Made by a program: the position numbers and the translations under genes
The notes under the pieces: generated by a model
Seen by the model: the letters and a program-made list of their open reading frames with translations, nothing else
The model's database searches: none
Told to the model about the DNA's origin: nothing
Part shown: positions 44,651 through 55,902 of the stretch, one piece after another
Layout of the letters: each line of letters opens with the position of its first letter
How positions within the stretch are numbered: position 1 is the first letter of the stretch
Assembly (NCBI GenBank): GCA_028455995.1
Contig: JABELC010000006.1
Location: 62,001 to 126,000 of the forward strand
DNA length: 64,000 nucleotides
Direction of reading: 5' to 3'
Source of the DNA: Scleromitrula shiraiana
Lineage: Eukaryota > Ascomycota > Leotiomycetes > Helotiales > Sclerotiniaceae

Positions 44651-46018
44651 ATGACTATATCAACTGGTCCTCCTCCTCCTCCTTCTTCTACTTCAAAAAT
44701 TACCCCTCCACTACCACATCAACAACCTACAATCCGATCATTTTTCCAACCAAAACAACCAATCTATGCAGCTCCACCAAACTTACAAACCACAAATAAC
44801 AATACAAATACAAATACAAATACAAACCCATCATCAAATTCAAACGAAAATGGAAGATCAGAAAATGTCCCACCACCACATACATCTAATAATGGACCAC
44901 CAAAAATCGCACCCCCTCCACCACCACGAGCCTCTCTAACTACAAACCCCACAACCTTACCTCCTCCCATCCAATCACAATCACAACCACAGGCTCAAAT
45001 CAAGCTTCCACCAAATTACAGAATATCCACGCCCCTACCGCATCATATCCAGCCTCTCAGACGAATCAACTCCCTCCTCCTTCCAATCCCATATCCTGAT
45101 TCCTTCTACGCTTCGATAATTAGTCCACCAGCTTCTTCCTCCACAGCTATCACCTCCTCTACAAACTCCTCATTCAATCCAGAGTTCGACCCAACAACCA
45201 TCTGTTTCTCCCGCGTATTACTCTACACACCACCCACACCCCCAAGCCAACATACAAGCTTAACCACACCCCCCTTCCCCGACGAAGACAGAGAAAAAGT
45301 AATAGGCTCCATAATCTGTCTCCTCCAACCCTCGCCACCCAATACCTCCGATCCCATCCCATCAACAACATCAACATTAACATCAACATCACCCACAACA
45401 TATAGCATCTACATCCAATCCCTCACCCTCCTCTCCCCCCACCGCTCCCTCGGTCTCGCCGCCCAACTCCTCAATTCCGTAATCACGCACGCTACATCTC
45501 TCTCCTTAAACCCATCCGCTCAAATCCTCGGCCTCTACGCCCACGTCTGGATCTCCAACACCGACGCCCTAGACTGGTATTCCAAGCGGGGTTTTGAAAA
45601 AGGAGAGATAATCTCGGATTATTATCGCAAGTTACGACCGCAGGGGGCGTGGGTTGTTAGGAGACGATTGGGTGTGCAGGATCATTTGGGTTTTGGTGGG
45701 GAGATGGGAGGGGAGAAGGAGAAAGAGAAGGATGGGGAAAGGATGAGAGGAATGGGAGGGATGGCAGGACAGAGACCGAAAATCATAACGGCGACATCGT
45801 TCCAGGATAGGAGACCAGAGAGAGAATGGAACGATTTGCCCTCGGACATACTATCCAGTTCGGGTTCGAGGGGCGGGGATTCAAATGGCAATGGCAATGG
45901 AAATGGGAATGGGAATGGCAGCGGCAAGCAGAGTTCAAGAAGTAGTTCCACAAGTCGAAGCGGCGGGGCAAACGGAGGGAAGAAAAAAAGGAGTTATCCC
46001 GCTGCTGCGTTCAATTAG
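44651..46018 (+). CDS. GNAT-family N-acetyltransferase with Pro-rich N-terminus
   Basis: One exon encodes 455 residues. The first 110 or so are Pro-, Asn- and Thr-rich and start MTISTGPPPPPSS; they also contain IRSFFQPKQ, which resembles a PCNA-interacting (PIP-box) motif. The central part is a GNAT domain: strand IYIQSLTLLSPHRSLGLAAQ with the acetyl-CoA loop (R-S-L-G-L-A), helix LLNSVITHATS, then LYAHVWISNTDALDWYSKRG and a YYRKLRPQGAW ending, the layout of Naa50/San-type N-terminal acetyltransferases. The C-terminal 110 residues are low-complexity and basic, with Gly-Asn runs. The enzyme transfers acetyl from acetyl-CoA to a protein N-terminus or lysine; the substrate is not determined. With its PIP-like motif, a chromatin or cohesion role is possible but only inferred. 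Confidence 0.72.
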   Translation: MTISTGPPPPPSSTSKITPPLPHQQPTIRSFFQPKQPIYAAPPNLQTTNNNTNTNTNTNPSSNSNENGRSENVPPPHTSNNGPPKIAPPPPPRASLTTNPTTLPPPIQSQSQPQAQIKLPPNYRISTPLPHHIQPLRRINSLLLPIPYPDSFYASIISPPASSSTAITSSTNSSFNPEFDPTTICFSRVLLYTPPTPPSQHTSLTTPPFPDEDREKVIGSIICLLQPSPPNTSDPIPSTTSTLTSTSPTTYSIYIQSLTLLSPHRSLGLAAQLLNSVITHATSLSLNPSAQILGLYAHVWISNTDALDWYSKRGFEKGEIISDYYRKLRPQGAWVVRRRLGVQDHLGFGGEMGGEKEKEKDGERMRGMGGMAGQRPKIITATSFQDRRPEREWNDLPSDILSSSGSRGGDSNGNGNGNGNGNGSGKQSSRSSSTSRSGGANGGKKKRSYPAAAFN

Positions 46019-46847
46019 CGACATGGAATATTTATCCACCGCGTACCTTTCTACTTTTTCTCTTGAAGCAGAATCTCTCGTTATTAATGTTTGGCATTGT
46101 TTGTTTTTGGTATGGTAGATATAGTGAGGGTGGATGACGGGCTGGACTTGGTATGGCTAGATGTGGCGTTTGGAATAGCGGTATAAATAGAGGTCGATTG
46201 ATGGCAGCGTATTTGGGAGGTCATGTGTTGGGAATTGGAAAAGGGAAATTGGAGGGTGTCAGTGATGGAGAGATGGCGGATGCGTGTAAGAATACAAGAA
46301 AATCGCGAGTAGAAGAATAGAAGAATAGAACGGAATAGAAGAGATGGGTTTCATAGCTAGGAGATGTATGAGATAGATAGATATCCAGACTAGATAGATG
46401 GAAGAATACCACGAATAGAGAATTTATAAAGCATATAAATTTTTTAGTCTTATATGAATATGAATATGAATATAAATATGAATATGAATGAATATAAAAA
46501 TCCTAAATCATATACATCATTTGTGATTTTTTTGGATTTATCTAACTTCTTTCAAATTAATCTTTTTATTCTTATTCTATGCCCGAACCACGATGAATAG
46601 CTATATACCAACGTGCCCATGTATCTCTATCTCCCCCCCTCATCCATCCATCCTTCCTTCCTTCCTTCATTCAAGTTCATGCTTTGATTCACACTCCACA
46701 CTCCTTGAAATTATAATCTCATGTATCATATTTCCAAGTCAGAACAAATCCCACCACAGCCCACAACATACTCATCGACATGATCTCGATTGCCCTTCCA
46801 ATTACCAGATTCCCATCTATGGATCAACCAGCCAGTTAATCAATTAT
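46019..46847. other. Convergent intergenic space, GNAT / signal peptide peptidase
   Basis: About 830 bp between the 3' ends of two convergent genes. It contains AT-rich GAATAT tandem units near 46455-46495 and CCTT units near 46650-46670. No gene recognised. Confidence 0.55.
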
Positions 46848-48881
46848 CTAAAAACCCCCCTTATCGTGCAATTCCAGCGCCGACCCCAACCTCAACCCCA
46901 ACCCCCACCCCTCTCGCTCAAACCTCTCCCTCTGTAATCGCCTCCCTCTCGGTTCAGTAATCGAGAACAGGAATAACGGCGTATCCGAGTCCTTAGCTTT
47001 TTCCTCGTCGTCTTTCTTTTCCTTTTCCTCCTCATCAACTTCGTTCTTCTTCCCCGCCTTCTTCCCTTCTCCCACCCCCTTCTCTGTTCTAGCATCCTCA
47101 CCCGATAAGGAAGAGGATGATTTCGATGGCGTATTCAAATGACTCATATTCTCGCTCTGCGTATTACTCTCTTGAGAACTTATTGAAAATTGATCTGTAT
47201 CGTCATCATCGTCATCATCTCCATCTCCATCTCCATCTTCATCTCCATCTTTATCTTTATCTTCCTGCTCCAATTCTTTCACCACCTTTTCTTCTTTCTC
47301 TCTTCTCCCCCCTTCAATTTTCAGAACTTCCCCTTTCTTTCCCAATACCCCTTCTTCAATCTTCCCGCTCTTCTCTCCACTCTTTTCACTCTCCTTCTCC
47401 TTCTCCTTCTCCCCCTCCCCTTTCTTTTGCCCCTCCCCATCTAAACTCCCATCCTCCGTAAACCCCCACATAACCCCCACTTCTCCCCTGCAAACCGCAA
47501 CCCCCCACAAACTCCCTACCACACCCGGCACTAAATACAGCAGTGCCGGCTGCGCATGCCTAAACACATTAAGCACAACCAGTGTCGTTATCATGCCGAT
47601 GATATATCCTACTATCGCAGTTTTGAAGTACGTTTTTTTGAATCTTGCGCCTTCTATTCCGGTTTTATTTGGGGATGGGAAGGTTGAAGAGTGAGATGAA
47701 GATTGATGTGTACGAGAAGAAGTCCAGAATTTTTCGCCCCAGAGTCCGGTTGCTTGTTGATAAACCGGACGATTCATATTCTCATCTTCTGTTCCCTTTG
47801 CGGAATTCAACCGTCTATAGTGCAAATACAAATCAAACCTCAACGCCAACGCGATCAAAATCCCAGGTAATACGATATCGCCCAACCCCAACATCGAACT
47901 CCTAGTCGGCCCCGGAAACACCAATTTAATCGGGACATCCAAGCTAGTCGCCACGGTAACCATAAGCGGGGTATAAAAAACCATCGTGATATCATAAAAG
48001 AATAATCCGAGCAGGACTAGCGAGCCGGTTGTGAAAGTCGTGGGGGACATGAGTTGCAGGGAGCCGTAGCAGAAGCCGAAACCCATTAGGTTGGTTAGGT
48101 ACCAGGGTTGGGAGAGCAGGTTGTAGAGGGTTATGGTTGTGAGGCCGATGAGGAGCCCGAGGATGGAGGTTAGTTTTATGGGGGAGCGGTGGGTGAGGAG
48201 GGTGTGGATTTTGAGGGTTAGGATCCAGTTGTTTTTTAGGAGGGATCGGATGGACCAGAGGGTGTTGGTTATAGATTTTGGGAAGTTGATTGAGGAGAGG
48301 GGTCCTGGTAACGGGTTTGTTTTTGATGACGGTTTGATTAATGAATGTTTTGCTGTTGGAAGAGGAACTTGAAGACGAAGTAGTGGATCGATGGTGTATG
48401 TTTCTTGTTTGTTGGACCATACTGATGGGAATATAAAACCGGTAGCTACATTTAAAGCATCACCAGCCAATTTACCAACACCAAAGATACCCAATGCGGA
48501 AAAATACCACCCTAGGATTTTATTCAATATAGCTGGATCTTTGAGCCATTTGATAATCAAATATAATGATCCCAAAGCAATACTTGCTAGGATTGGAAAT
48601 AAAATGGCATCAGAAGGAGTAAGACCTTCCATTGGTGTATGAACTTCCACTTCATCTTCATCATCATCATCATCAATGTTTGATGAAGTTTTAGTTTTCT
48701 TTTTCGGTGGTGCTGCTGATGGTGGTCTTTGAAGTGAAGCATGTGATCCGATATAAATTGGAAAGAGGGCTGATAAAATGATATGAAGTTCAAGTTTAAT
48801 CATTTCTCTTTCTTCCCAAATTTTGTATCCATATTTTCCTAGAACTTGTGAAGTTTCATCAAGGAAAGATTTTGAGTCCAT
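46848..48881 (-). CDS. Signal peptide peptidase (intramembrane aspartyl protease)
   Basis: One exon encodes 677 residues of a GxGD protease that cleaves signal peptides and tail-anchored proteins inside the ER membrane. Several hydrophobic segments precede the catalytic pair: YD at 296-297 (LFFYDITMVFYTP) and GLGD at 332-335 (SMLGLGDIVLPG). The conserved QPALLYLVP follows at about 444-452. All three signature sites are intact. The protein exceeds the usual size of about 370-600 because of a hydrophilic C-terminal tail of some 200 residues, very rich in Glu, Lys and Asp (with a D-run near residues 585-600), whose DNA carries a GAT/CATC microsatellite at about 47205-47260. An acidic D-rich insert also occurs near 68-80. 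It is divergent from a cyclophilin. Confidence 0.93.
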   Translation of the reverse strand: MDSKSFLDETSQVLGKYGYKIWEEREMIKLELHIILSALFPIYIGSHASLQRPPSAAPPKKKTKTSSNIDDDDDEDEVEVHTPMEGLTPSDAILFPILASIALGSLYLIIKWLKDPAILNKILGWYFSALGIFGVGKLAGDALNVATGFIFPSVWSNKQETYTIDPLLRLQVPLPTAKHSLIKPSSKTNPLPGPLSSINFPKSITNTLWSIRSLLKNNWILTLKIHTLLTHRSPIKLTSILGLLIGLTTITLYNLLSQPWYLTNLMGFGFCYGSLQLMSPTTFTTGSLVLLGLFFYDITMVFYTPLMVTVATSLDVPIKLVFPGPTRSSMLGLGDIVLPGILIALALRFDLYLHYRRLNSAKGTEDENMNRPVYQQATGLWGEKFWTSSRTHQSSSHSSTFPSPNKTGIEGARFKKTYFKTAIVGYIIGMITTLVVLNVFRHAQPALLYLVPGVVGSLWGVAVCRGEVGVMWGFTEDGSLDGEGQKKGEGEKEKEKESEKSGEKSGKIEEGVLGKKGEVLKIEGGRREKEEKVVKELEQEDKDKDGDEDGDGDGDDDDDDDTDQFSISSQESNTQSENMSHLNTPSKSSSSLSGEDARTEKGVGEGKKAGKKNEVDEEEKEKKDDEEKAKDSDTPLFLFSITEPRGRRLQRERFEREGWGLGLRLGSALELHDKGGF

Positions 48882-49494
48882 GATGAGTTGATTTAAATTT
48901 GAAGATAGAGTGGTCGTGATGGTAGGGAAAGAATTGGAGTTCAGCCTTTTGATCGGTTGGTTGACAACGACAACTACCTGGTAGGTAATTGTAGTTGAGA
49001 TTTAAGGAAAGACTTTCACAATTAAAACAATTTCATTCGAAAATAATAAACTTCCCCCAAATGTTCTATCGAAGTAAAAAACAATTATATAAAACAAGTA
49101 GAAGAAGATGTATGAAATAAAAAGATGACTAGAAATTACGTATGTATCCTCTTTGCCTCTTCTTCCCTAAATAATTTCCTTCAACCGAGAGGCAAAGAAT
49201 CCAGCCTCAACCAAGCCTTCCTTACCTAATGAGACTAAATGATAGGGGTGAACCTCGGCAATTTTGTCGCCTTGTCATCATCTCACATAAAGCATCAGCC
49301 TTGCGAAAAGTTAAAGTTCATATCAAAATAAAGCCAGCCTTCTTCTCAAAATACTAAATTCATCAGATCTACTTTGTACAATTCCATTCTTTTTGTAAAT
49401 AGACCAATCTTACAAGCATCAAATTTCAAATTTCTAGAATCATCACATTCAATTGATCCACCACCCACTCACCCACCAACCCATCGCCCCCAAA
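48882..49494. promoter_or_regulatory. Divergent promoter region, SPP / cyclophilin
   Basis: About 610 bp between divergent start codons, with no coding sequence recognised. It should hold both promoters. Confidence 0.5.
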
Positions 49495-50252
49495 ATGACC
49501 ACCCCCATCGCCCTCGAAACAACAATGGTACCCCTGCTCCCCCCTCCCCCTCCTCCCCCATCTCCCTCCGCAAAACCCCCTCACTAACCCACGCCCCCGC
49601 ACCCCGCAGGGAACCATAACCGTCGAGCTCTACGCCACGCACGCGCCGCGCACCTGCCAAAACTTCACGACCCTGATCCAGCGCGGCTACTACGACTCCA
49701 TCACCTTCCACCGGATAATCCCCAACTTCATGATCCAGACGGGCGATCCGACGGGGACGGGCCGCGGCGGGAGTAGCATTTACGGCGAGAAGTTCGAGGA
49801 TGAGTTCATGCCGGATTTGAGACATACGGGCGCGGGGATACTGAGTAGTTCGTTTTCTTTTCCTTCTTTTCCTTCTTTTCTTTCTTTCTTTCCTTCCTTC
49901 CTTCCTTCTTGTTTTTCTTCCCTCATATTTCTCCATTCTCTTTTTATTTTTCCCACTTGCACTCCCCGTTATCTTGAAAGCAGAATGAGGGAGAATTTAA
50001 ATCTGACACCCTATGGGGAAAATAGTGGCCAACTCCGGCCCCAACACAAACGGCTCCCAGTTCTTCATCACGCTAGCGCCGACCCCGTGGTTAGATGGGA
50101 AACATACGATTTTCGGGCGAGTGAGGAGCGGGATGGGGGTCGTGAAGCGAATGGGATTGGTGAGGACAGGGGGGGACGATAGGCCGGTTGAGGAAGTTAG
50201 GATTTTACGGGGATATATTTTGAAGGAGGGGGAGGGGGAGGGGGAAGAGTGA
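49495..50252 (+). CDS. Cyclophilin, peptidyl-prolyl isomerase (PPIL1/CypL1 type)
   Basis: This enzyme catalyses cis-trans isomerisation at proline. Three exons, 49495-49527, 49610-49847 and 50026-50252, give 165 residues, the normal size of a one-domain cyclophilin. The catalytic region ITFHRIIPNFMIQTGDPTGT contains the active Arg and Phe. GSSIYGEKFEDEF, SQFFITLAPTPWLDGKHTIF and FGRV carry the other active-site residues (the Q-F-F and the W of the cyclosporin-binding type). The short N-terminus (MTTPIALETTMGTITVELY) and missing insert match the PPIL1 class, a spliceosome-associated cyclophilin. The second intron contains a pyrimidine stretch of about 80 nt; its donor GTTCGT at 49848 is unusual but restores GILSMANSGPN exactly. 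Confidence 0.92.
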
Positions 50253-50711
50253 GAAGATGCGAGGGGGGGGGGAGTAGATAAGGGCGTTTGGGAGTTACTG
50301 GTAGATCCATTTCATATTAGCTGAAGTGGTCAAGGGAATAAAAGAAATAAATAAATAAATAAATAAGGAAAAGAATGCATGCGCTTGAGAAATATGTATA
50401 GCATTGCCTATATATACATGATCGAATATATATACTAAAACGATTAATAAGAGCAAAAAATAAAAATAATCTACCAATCTATACCCAAGTCTAACGCAAT
50501 CCTCAATATCAAAACTCCATTCCATTTCATTTTATTTCATGCCCTGCAATGAAACTCTAGATATATAATCCCGCGCCAAATCTTATGCATGTTTAATAAT
50601 ACAGCACCACACACATTCACCCCAAACACCCAATAGAAACCATCGGTCTCGTGTGCTCTCCTCAAAAACAACCCCCCTTTTTCCTTTTCCCTTTTCTCTT
50701 CCCCCTTCAAC
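50253..50711. other. Convergent intergenic space, cyclophilin / NT-C2 gene
   Basis: About 460 bp between two 3' ends. A G-run near 50262 and an AAAT tract near 50340-50366 are the only notable features. Confidence 0.5.
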
Positions 50712-52607
50712 TTAAGAAACATACCCCGGTAACTTCCAAGCGACCAAATCCTCCCTAACATCAAACTCATCCACCTCCCTCCTCCCCATCCATCCTGATC
50801 TCCCCCTCTCATCCCCATCCCTATCCCTCTCCCTTTCCTCATTCGGACTTTCCCTTCCCGCCATCAAATTCGAACTCGCCCGTCTCTGTCCACTTCCATG
50901 GCCATTTCCATGCATATTACTATCACCCCAAGTACTAGCACCCCATGTACTCGAACTCCCGCTTATATCTCTTCCTCCCCCTCCTCCTCCTCCTCCTCCT
51001 CCTCCTCCTCCGATCCGTCCTTGAGTCGTAGTCGTATCGCTACTGCGTTTATATCTATGACCAAGAGCACCACCCGCAGCATTCCGCCCCTTCGGATTCG
51101 AAACCCCCGAAACACCCGAAACACTCGAAACCCCACTCGCCACCGTCGTCGCCTCAGAAACCTCACTCCCACTCCTCCCATGTCCCCTGCCACCCCTCCC
51201 CCCATCCCCATACCCATACCCATACGCCCCACCGCTCCCATTCCGTCTCAGATCCTCGCCCTCATCCTGCACGATCCGCGGCGTATCACCGTTCCTGTCG
51301 CCATCTCGACCGCCTTCGCGTTTCCAGCCGTCCCCGCCTGCGAATATGTCTTCCACGCATTCGTCGGCGGGCATTTCCCCAGTGCCGGCTTGCCAGGAGG
51401 CGGCGAGCGCCCGCCGGTACATGTCTTGGAGTTCGGACTTTTCTTCGGATTTGGAGGTTTGCGGGAGGTCTGTTGATGTGCGTAAGTAAATGGGTAAATG
51501 AGGAGTGGGGAATGGACAATGAGGAATAAGAAGAAGGAAAGAAGTAAGGAAAGAAATAGAGAAAGAAAGAAGAAAAGAAGAAAAAAAGGAAAAACTAACG
51601 ACCAACATCCCTCTCATCCCCCCCATTCTCCCCCTTCATAATCCCCGCAATCCCCCCAAAAACCGGCGCCTTGCTCAACACAGGCGCCACAAAATTCCTC
51701 TCCCCCTCAACCTGCCTCATCGCAATCCCAATCTTAACCGTACTATTGATCTTACTATCCTGCAGCAGATACCTCCTCACGACGCCCTCTTCTTCCCCCT
51801 CCACATTCCCCTCATCCTCGACATACTCCGCCAAATTCAGGGTAATCTGCCCCAACGTAACGCGCTCCGTGCGGCCCGCGACGCCGGAATTGTATTCCTG
51901 GATTACTTCGAAGTGGATGGGACATTCCGAGAGGTGGTTTGCTTTGTCGATTGTGAGACGCAGGGGGATGAGGCGCGTGTAGTCCCAGAGGACTTTGTGG
52001 TCTTTGATGGGGGAGGAGGGGGTGTGGCCGCGGTGGTCGCCGGAGTTGCTGGTTGTGGTGGAGGTCGGGAGGTGCCATTTTATGTACGAGGTTCCGGTTG
52101 TGAGGGGGACGTTGTTGAGGTCGATTAGCTGGATGGGAATTAGTATGGTGATTTGAGATTGGGGAGATGGGAATGCGCATGCGCATGCGATGGGTTGGGT
52201 TGGGTTGGATGGATTACTTACTCTTAATACTAAATCGAATTTTGGCTGCGGATTGTGTTTATTATGTTAGTTCTCAGATCTCAGATCTCAATTAATATCA
52301 TCCATCAATCTCCTTATAACCCCCAGAACATATAACTGATTCGAGAGTAGAATATAAACAAATAATACCACATACCTTCCTCGCCTTCGATACTAAAAGT
52401 TTCCGCGAAAACATTGTCAATAATTATCCATAAATCAATTCATCATCATTGTCCATCTATCCAAATAGACAAAACCATCTTTCCCGAAAGAAAAGTAACA
52501 GCAAACTCTCGAAACGCCAAACAAACTCTCAAAAACATGAATCGCACATACCTAAAACATTCATACTCATAAGATCCGTCTTAAAACTAACCTGCTTAAC
52601 CAGCGGC

Positions 52608-52639
<32 letters not shown>

Positions 52640-52846
52640 ACCAGAATGATCGACCGAACTTTCAGAAGAATTCGTACTCTCGGAAGAATATTGAAATTTA
52701 CTCCTTAATGATCCTAACCTTCTTTTTTGAATAATATTATTATTATTGTAATTATTTTTATTATGGATATGTATAATATTTTCATCGCCGGGATAGTAGG
52801 GAGATATGATTAGATTAACATGACGCAGTGTTTGAATTATGACCAT
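50712..52846 (-). CDS. NT-C2-domain protein (EEIG1/EHBP1-type N-terminal C2)
   Basis: Five exons, 52552-52846, 52376-52392 (17 nt), 52222-52245 (24 nt), 51603-52128 and 50712-51469, join in phase to 539 residues. Residues about 90-270 form an N-terminal C2 domain: VSKARKPKFDLVLRLIDLNN and VPLTTGTSYIKWHLP, then HKVLWDYTRLIPLRLTIDK, ECPIHFEVIQEYN, LGQITLNLAEYVE and STVKIGIAMRQVEGERNF. These domains bind membranes or proteins and occur in actin- and trafficking-linked scaffolds. The C-terminal half has a short helical segment (LQDMYRRALAASWQ), then long Gly/Ser/Arg-rich disorder with a Gly run at about 51000. The two microexons are needed to restore the KPKFDLVLRLIDLNN strand. The N-terminus carries an Asn run and a Ser-Gly repeat. 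Exact role unknown. Confidence 0.78.
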
Positions 52847-53960
52847 TTTGGCGATCTTTTAGTTATTAGTTCTTCTAGAAGGATAAAGGAAGTGGGGAGG
52901 ACAATTAAAATAGATGAAGAGAGAGAGAGAGAGAGATAGATAGAGAGAAGAAGTACTTTTGAGAAAGATAAAAGACAAAAGATGAAAAATGAAGATATAA
53001 ATTTATCTATTATATTTATGTTTACTTTTTACTTCTTTTATCATATATGTATGTACAGTTTAATAACATGCAATTGATATAATATTGAATACCCCAAGAT
53101 CGGATTTAATTACAAAGTTGTAAGCAATTCAATTCAATTAATTCAATTAATTCAATCAATTCAATCAATTCATTCCTGGAACTTCACTTGCTTACGGCGA
53201 TAAATACCTGGGAACTTTCACCAACATTACGAATTCATCACTCTTACTGGAAATGGAATACTTTGTAAGCTGAGAGTTTTTCATGGATTGAATGTTACTT
53301 TGCTATGCCGGACGGATACGTAGTATGAGGGAATATATTCAATTCAATTCAATTCGGCGATAATATAACATCCGGTATCTAAGATACAATCTTATCTCTT
53401 ACTCAAACTTGTATGTATGTATCTATGTATGTATGTATGTATGTATGTATGTATGTATCTATCTATCTATTTATTTATTTACCGCATCGGGAAAGTAAAG
53501 ATTTGGAATGTTTAGAATTCCATGGAGAGTGACCCGTTTGCGTGCTTCTAGATGTACGTACGTACTATACTTAACTGTTCGGATGAACTTACATTCCTCC
53601 AGTTATATACATATCTATCTACAACCAACTAAGTAAGGTTCCATTTCCGTTTAACGTACAGTATCTATTCGGTTGGGATAACAACTTTTACTTCATCTCA
53701 CCATGCATATATTAGTTGATTAGTTCTATGTTCCCCTATACGTAACACGTAGCACCTCCAACAGTTCATCTCTATTGTATTGTATTGTATTGTATTGTAT
53801 TGTATTCCACCCATTCATGCCACAATGTCTCAGCCCTTAACTGAGAGATCTTAAGCCGAGTTCGATTCAATAATGTCTACCTGAAGTTATAATTATAATT
53901 ATAAATATGATTATAGTTATACAAACCCGAATCTAATCAGCCTCTAATTTAGATTCCTTA
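52847..53960. other. Intergenic, NT-C2 promoter, microsatellites
   Basis: No gene recognised. GA-rich DNA at 52915-52950 should lie near the NT-C2 promoter. AATTC units lie near 53123-53170, GTAT/CTAT units near 53409-53480, and GTATT units near 53775-53805. Confidence 0.55.
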
Positions 53961-54827
53961 CGGTATCACGTGTTCAAGGAGCGAACCTGAATAGAATTCA
54001 ATGACTTCTCTAAATGAACTTCAGGAAATCAGCCATTTTAATGCTTAAACACATTAAAAGTTTAAATATCAATATATTAAATTTGTAATTAACTAAAAAT
54101 TGAATTTTATATAATATAAATTAATCTTAAAATTTAAACTCAAAAATTAATTTTAAATAAACTTTAAATAAAATTTAATTAAAATTCATTAACAAATTTG
54201 AAATTATATTTAAAATAGCTTTATCATTATTTTTATATTATAAAATTATTCAATTTTTTATTAATTAAAGATTTTTCAATTTTTTATTAATTAAAAATTT
54301 ATCTAACTCTTTATCAATTTAATTTAATCTATATAAATATAACTTTAAATTATAAAATTATAACTTTAAACTTCATTTTTTATAAATTAATAACTTTATC
54401 ATTTTAAAAAAAATGATTTTCTATAAAAAATTATAGAATTTAAAAATATATTTATATTACTTTTTGATATATTCTATTAATATTAATTTGAATATATTAA
54501 TAATAATAAAAATATAGAATTAATCTTAATATATTAATTAAATTAAGAAATAATGAAATATATTAATTATTAATATATATTAATTTTATATATAAATATA
54601 ATTTTATATATAAATATAAATAAAAATACATTAATTTTATATATAAACATTATATTAATCTAGTTTTATACAATTACTTAAAATAAATCCAAAAATCTAG
54701 ATTGAATTTATATTAATAAATAATCATTCCTTAAAAATCAACTTATAATACAATTGAAATTTCAATTATAATATGAAAATTTCCTTCTTTGAATAATATT
54801 TAAGAAATCCCTGCATAGGTGATACTG
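53961..54827. mobile_element. TIR element, copy 1 (867 bp), AT-mutated
   Basis: The copy begins CGGTATCAC at 53961 next to TA and ends GTGATACTG at 54827 followed by TA. The inverted ends match at about 15 of the first 20 positions. The interior is extremely AT-rich and without open frames. A second copy follows in direct orientation after 30 bp. Ends plus TA flanks suggest a non-autonomous element of the Tc1/mariner type (MITE-like), later hit by RIP. Confidence 0.7.
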
Positions 54828-54857
54828 TAGAGATTTATCACCGGTGTACATACTCTA

Positions 54858-55723
54858 TGATATCACATATTTAGAGAGCGAACCTAAATAAAATTTAATG
54901 AGTTTTTTAAATAAACTTTAGGAAATTGGCTATTTTAATATTTGGATATATTAAAATTTTAAATATCGATATATTAAATTTATAATTAATTAAAAATTGA
55001 ATTTTATATAATGTAAAATAATCAAATTTAAATTTAAAGATTAATCTTGGATAAATTTCGAGTAAATTTTGGCTAGATTTTGTTAATTTGAAGCTATATT
55101 TAAAATGGCCTTATTATCGATTTTATATTATAAAGTTATATAACTTTTTAATAAATTTTTATTAATTAAAGATTTATTTAATTTTTTATTAATTTGATTT
55201 AATTTATATATATAGTTTTAGATTATAAGATTTCAATTATTTTTAATTAATTTAAATTTCATTTTTTATAAATTAATAATTTTATCATTTTGAATAAAAA
55301 TGATTTTTTCTATAAAAATTATGGAATTTGAAGATATATTTATATTACTTTTTGATATATTTTATTAGTATTAGTTTGAATATATTAATAATAAAAGAAA
55401 TGTAGGATTAGTTTTAGTATATTAATTAAATTAGAAAATAATGAAGTATATTAATTATTAGTATAATTTATAAATAGAAATACATTAATTTTATATATAA
55501 ATGTTATATTAATTTGATTTTGTATAATTATTTAAAATAAATCTAAAAATCTAAATTGAATTTGTATTAGTAAATAATCACTTTTTGAAAATCTAAATTG
55601 AATTTATATTAATAAATGATTATTCTCTAAAAATCAATTTATAATGTAATTGAAATTTCAATTATAGTATGAAAATTTCCTTTCCTAAATGATATTCAAG
55701 AAATCCCTAAATAGGTGATACCG
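54858..55723. mobile_element. TIR element, copy 2 (866 bp), AT-mutated
   Basis: Direct repeat of the preceding element. It starts TGATATCAC at 54858, a two-transition variant of CGGTATCAC, and ends GTGATACCG at 55723; both ends abut TA. About 16 of the first 20 end positions are inverted matches (ATCACATATTTAG against ATCACCTATTTAG). Comparison with copy 1 at the start (GAGCGAACCTGAATAG versus GAGCGAACCTAAATAA) shows mainly G/A and C/T differences, as RIP produces. No open reading frame. Confidence 0.7.
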
Positions 55724-55871
55724 TAGAGATACCGAACATCCATCATTTATCCAACTAAACCTTACGAATACGAAAGTACATTCCATTATTGGTCATTACA
55801 ATTTCAATAGAGTATATATGAACTGTTAGATATTTTCGGACTTCCAGAAAGTATTCATCTATCTATCTATC

Positions 55872-55902
<31 letters not shown>

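Noticed and set aside
53961..55723. Pair of LTRs of a retrotransposon
   Set aside because: Ends are inverted repeats beside TA rather than TG..CA, and only 30 bp separate the copies.
53961..55723. Centromere or telomere-proximal block
   Set aside because: It is under 2 kb and explained by two RIP-mutated elements; no telomeric repeat was seen anywhere in the window.
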